Assembly: GCA_021827245.1 (NCBI GenBank)
Contig: JAKAWN010000340.1
Span: 1 to 7,495, forward strand
Direction of reading: 5' to 3'
Source of the DNA: Acidobacteriota bacterium
Lineage (GTDB): Bacteria > Acidobacteriota > Terriglobia > UBA7540
Length of the DNA: 7,495 bases
Position 1 is the stretch's first letter. Each line of letters begins with the position of its first letter. Below are positions 6,253 to 7,495 of this stretch, one piece after another. Below the pieces are notes generated by a model, which was given only the letters and a program-made list of their open reading frames with translations, did not search any database and was not told where the DNA came from. The position numbers and the translations under genes were made by a program.

Positions 6253-6429
6253 ATGAAGAAATTCCTTACACTGATTGCGGCTATTGCTATGGCTACGACT
6301 CTTTCGATGCCGGCCTTTGCTGCGAAGCACCACAAGAAGAACCATCCCACAACGCAGTCGCATAGCAAGAAACACATGAAGCACGCCAAGAAGCATGGTG
6401 CAAAGAAGGGCCACAAGAAAGGGCAGTAA
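6253..6429 (+). CDS. Small exported Lys/His-rich cationic protein
   Basis: A 58-aa protein I cannot assign to a named family. Residues 1-23 form a textbook Sec signal peptide: MKK, a hydrophobic core FLTLIAAIAMATTL, and a PAFA-A cleavage site after residue 23. The 35-residue mature part contains 8 His and 12 Lys, with no Asp, Glu or Cys, mostly as KK, HH and KH clusters. It should be strongly basic and probably unstructured in the periplasm or outside the cell. The ATG is preceded by GGAGG (6237-6241) at an 11-nt spacing, better than the in-frame TTG at 6235. A strong terminator downstream makes it monocistronic. Possible roles, all inferred: binding Ni, Zn or Cu through histidines, buffering acid (Asr-like in composition only), binding anionic envelope polymers, or antimicrobial-like activity. 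Confidence 0.82.
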   Translation: MKKFLTLIAAIAMATTLSMPAFAAKHHKKNHPTTQSHSKKHMKHAKKHGAKKGHKKGQ

Positions 6430-6470
6430 GTGAATCGTTCCGGCGGTAAGCATTTATCCGCCTCAAATAA

Positions 6471-6484
6471 AGAACTGCAGTTCT
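6471..6484. repeat. 14-bp perfect palindrome
   Basis: AGAACTGCAGTTCT reads the same on both strands. As RNA it can fold into a 5-bp stem with a UGCA loop. It lies between the stop codon of the small exported protein and the strong terminator, and GGGGGTTTT follows it. It may be a weak first hairpin of a tandem terminator or a site for a dimeric DNA-binding protein. Confidence 0.6.
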
Positions 6485-6504
6485 GGGGGTTTTGATTGCA
6501 CCTC

Positions 6505-6536
6505 GAAAACCCGGTCGTCTGGCCGGGTTTTCTTTT
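6505..6536 (+). terminator. Strong intrinsic terminator after the Lys/His-rich gene
   Basis: GAAAACCCGGTC (6505-6516) and GGCCGGGTTTTC (6521-6532) form a 12-bp stem with a single G-U pair and a GTCT loop, followed directly by TTTT (6533-6536). The A-rich 5' arm and T-rich 3' arm also suit termination of minus-strand transcription. This closes the unit of the small exported protein. Confidence 0.9.
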
Positions 6537-6664
6537 GCAGCATTGGTGATAACCAGTTTGAACTGCCCGTCTGAAGCCCTCGCCATTCATCAGACCCGTC
6601 ATCAATCTTTCCATCCATCTTTCCAACTTGAACCCTGTACTGGTGTGTGTTAGCCTGACGGAAG

Positions 6665-6670
6665 TAAAAT
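6665..6670 (+). promoter_or_regulatory. Possible -10 element upstream of the YdcH-like gene
   Basis: TAAAAT (6665-6670) matches five of six bases of TATAAT within an AT-rich patch. Transcription would start near 6677, just before the GGGAGGTGG ribosome site at 6681-6689. No acceptable -35 hexamer stands 16-18 nt upstream, so this is weak evidence. A promoter is nevertheless expected here because a strong terminator closes the preceding unit. Confidence 0.3.
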
Positions 6671-6696
6671 AAAATTAGCAGGGAGGTGGCACACTC

Positions 6697-6924
6697 GTGA
6701 GCACCCCTACCGAGGCCGTCCGGGGGAAATTGATGGCCAACAAGAACGAGTATCAGCGCCTTCACGAAGAGCACGCAAAGTACGCGGTCGAATTGGAGCG
6801 CTTGGAATGCAAGCCTTTCCTGACCGAAGAAGAAAGGCTTGAGGAAGTCAGGCTTAAAAAACTTAAGTTGCGATTGAAGGATCGTATGGCCGCATTGCTG
6901 AGCAGCGGCAAGACAGCCGCGTAG
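6697..6924 (+). CDS. YdcH/DUF465-like small helical protein
   Basis: A 75-aa cytosolic protein with a GTG start. A strong GGAGG (6682-6686) lies 10 nt before the GTG, which decides the start. The sequence is almost wholly charged helix: EYQRLHEEHAKYAVELERLE (18-37), a short break CKPFLT, then EEERLEEVRLKKLKLRLKDR (44-63). The pattern of a first helix with RLHEEH and a second with LKKxKLxLKD is that of the YdcH (DUF465, PF04325) family, which forms helical hairpins or antiparallel coiled coils. The molecular role of the family is not established. There is no signal peptide, and a Cys at residue 38 marks the turn. The flanking genes give no functional hint. The assignment is from pattern recognition; a generic coiled-coil protein is the alternative. 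Confidence 0.78.
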   Translation: MSTPTEAVRGKLMANKNEYQRLHEEHAKYAVELERLECKPFLTEEERLEEVRLKKLKLRLKDRMAALLSSGKTAA

Positions 6925-6957
6925 CAACGTGGGAGGCTGAAAGAAAGGGAGTCGTTG

Positions 6958-6985
6958 CCTCGCGACGGGAGAGTTCGTCGCAAGG
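6958..6985 (+). other. Hairpin between the YdcH-like gene and psd
   Basis: GCGACG (6962-6967) pairs exactly with CGTCGC (6976-6981) around an 8-nt loop. After one C-A mismatch the stem extends by CCT/AGG. No U-run follows (GGATTTGTTTATCC), so it is not a convincing terminator. It could be a leader structure of the psd transcript or an mRNA stabiliser. Confidence 0.45.
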
Positions 6986-7066
6986 GATTTGTTTATCCAA
7001 TTGGGGGAATGCCTGGGTTCTGCCGAGGCCAGTTGGCGGGAGGCGGGGCTAAGCACCCCATCACTT

Positions 7067-7495
7067 ATGGTGAAAGAAGGGTATTGGTATGCCCTGCCGC
7101 TCATTCTGGTGGCAGGCGGCCTGTTGGGTTTCGGGTTTTTGTGGTCGGGCTGGTTTTTCTTTCTCGCCGGAGCGTTCTTTATAGCCCTCGGGTTAGCGGT
7201 GTTGAATTTCTTTCGCGATCCGGATCGCATTGTTCCGGATCGTCCGGGGATTGTTGTTTCTCCTGCAGACGGGCGCGTGGTTGAAGTTCGATCAGAACAG
7301 GAGGCTGGCCTTTCCCGCCGGCGCATCAGCATTTTCATGTCCCCTTTCAACGTTCATGTGAACCGCTCGCCCATCGCTGGCACTATCCGGAACGTTATCT
7401 ATCGCAAAGGTTCGTTTCGGATGGCTTCTGAGCCGCTTGCCTCAGTGGAAAATGAGTGTAACACTTTCACGGTTGGCGGCGAAAAGACGAAGTCG
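7067..7495 (+). CDS. psd: Phosphatidylserine decarboxylase proenzyme Psd, 5' part only
   Basis: Membrane enzyme that converts phosphatidylserine to phosphatidylethanolamine. It is made as a proenzyme that cleaves itself to form a pyruvoyl cofactor. The first 143 residues are present and the frame is open to the window end. Two hydrophobic segments (about 9-23 and 25-47) form an N-terminal membrane hairpin, typical of the short PSD subtype. NFFRDPDR (47-54), VVSPADGRVVEV (63-74) with catalytic-triad Asp68, and ISIFMSPFNVHVNRSPIAG (87-105) with His97 are family signatures. The GS-containing self-cleavage site lies beyond the edge. The start is the ATG that gives the expected N-terminus; a GGGAGGCGGGG lies about 20 nt upstream, which is far. 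At 128-132 the sequence reads NECN where many relatives have NERN. Confidence 0.93.
   Translation, partial: MVKEGYWYALPLILVAGGLLGFGFLWSGWFFFLAGAFFIALGLAVLNFFRDPDRIVPDRPGIVVSPADGRVVEVRSEQEAGLSRRRISIFMSPFNVHVNRSPIAGTIRNVIYRKGSFRMASEPLASVENECNTFTVGGEKTKS

Noticed and set aside
6605..6624. Direct repeat ATCTTTCC twice at 12-nt spacing
   Set aside because: Only two short copies in a low-complexity pyrimidine tract; no array, no further copies and no link to a feature.
6225..6626. A 133-codon minus-strand frame over the exported mini-protein
   Set aside because: It is antisense to a gene with a clear signal peptide, ribosome site and terminator. Its Cys-rich, irregular translation crosses the terminator hairpin.
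6463..7350. A 295-codon minus-strand open frame
   Set aside because: It runs antisense to the YdcH-like gene and to psd, both of which show clear family motifs. Its translation is rich in Arg, Pro and Ser and has no recognisable domain. It is a shadow frame.
1..7495. tRNA, rRNA, CRISPR, insertion sequence or attachment site
   Set aside because: Reading both strands by eye I saw no cloverleaf with a CCA end or GTTCRA loop, no regularly spaced repeat array, no transposase and no paired long terminal inverted repeats. A covariance-model and repeat scan would settle this.

Overview
The window is a compact stretch of bacterial chromosome, moderately GC-rich by eye. It encodes housekeeping and regulatory proteins. 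No tRNA, rRNA, CRISPR array, insertion sequence or phage gene could be supported. Gene content and protein style point to an Acidobacteriota-like host: a tandem-GAF PP2C phosphatase next to deoC and lysA, a tsaB-rimI pair beside a minimal zincin, a short-type phosphatidylserine decarboxylase with an N-terminal membrane hairpin, and a small exported Lys/His-rich protein. The taxonomic assignment is inference from recall, not a search.

Left half (141-4111), all on the minus strand and read right to left: deoC (deoxyribose-phosphate aldolase), then a GAF-GAF-PP2C (RsbU/SpoIIE-type) serine/threonine phosphatase starting 3 nt after the deoC stop, then lysA (diaminopimelate decarboxylase) after a 77-nt gap that carries a perfect 9-bp hairpin. 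A 93-bp gap (4112-4204) separates this group from divergently transcribed genes.

Middle (4205-5944), plus strand: a 117-aa minimal zincin-like metalloprotease with an HEIGHYFG motif, tsaB (t6A tRNA modification partner) and rimI (ribosomal-protein alanine acetyltransferase). tsaB has a perfect TATAAT box ending only 8 nt before a start codon that is fixed by an adjacent in-frame stop. Its mRNA is therefore probably leaderless.

Right part (5945-7495), plus strand: a 308-nt gene-free stretch rich in small palindromes; a 58-aa signal-peptide-bearing protein whose 35-residue mature part has 8 His, 12 Lys and no acidic residue, closed by a strong intrinsic terminator; a 75-aa YdcH/DUF465-like helical protein; and the 5' part of psd, cut by the window edge.

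The genes do not form one pathway. They cover lysine/peptidoglycan precursor synthesis (lysA), nucleoside catabolism (deoC), signalling (the phosphatase), tRNA and ribosome modification (tsaB, rimI) and phosphatidylethanolamine synthesis (psd). The least explained elements are the cationic exported mini-protein with the palindrome-rich region upstream of it, and the non-Shine-Dalgarno start of tsaB. I did not find an obvious new multi-gene system.
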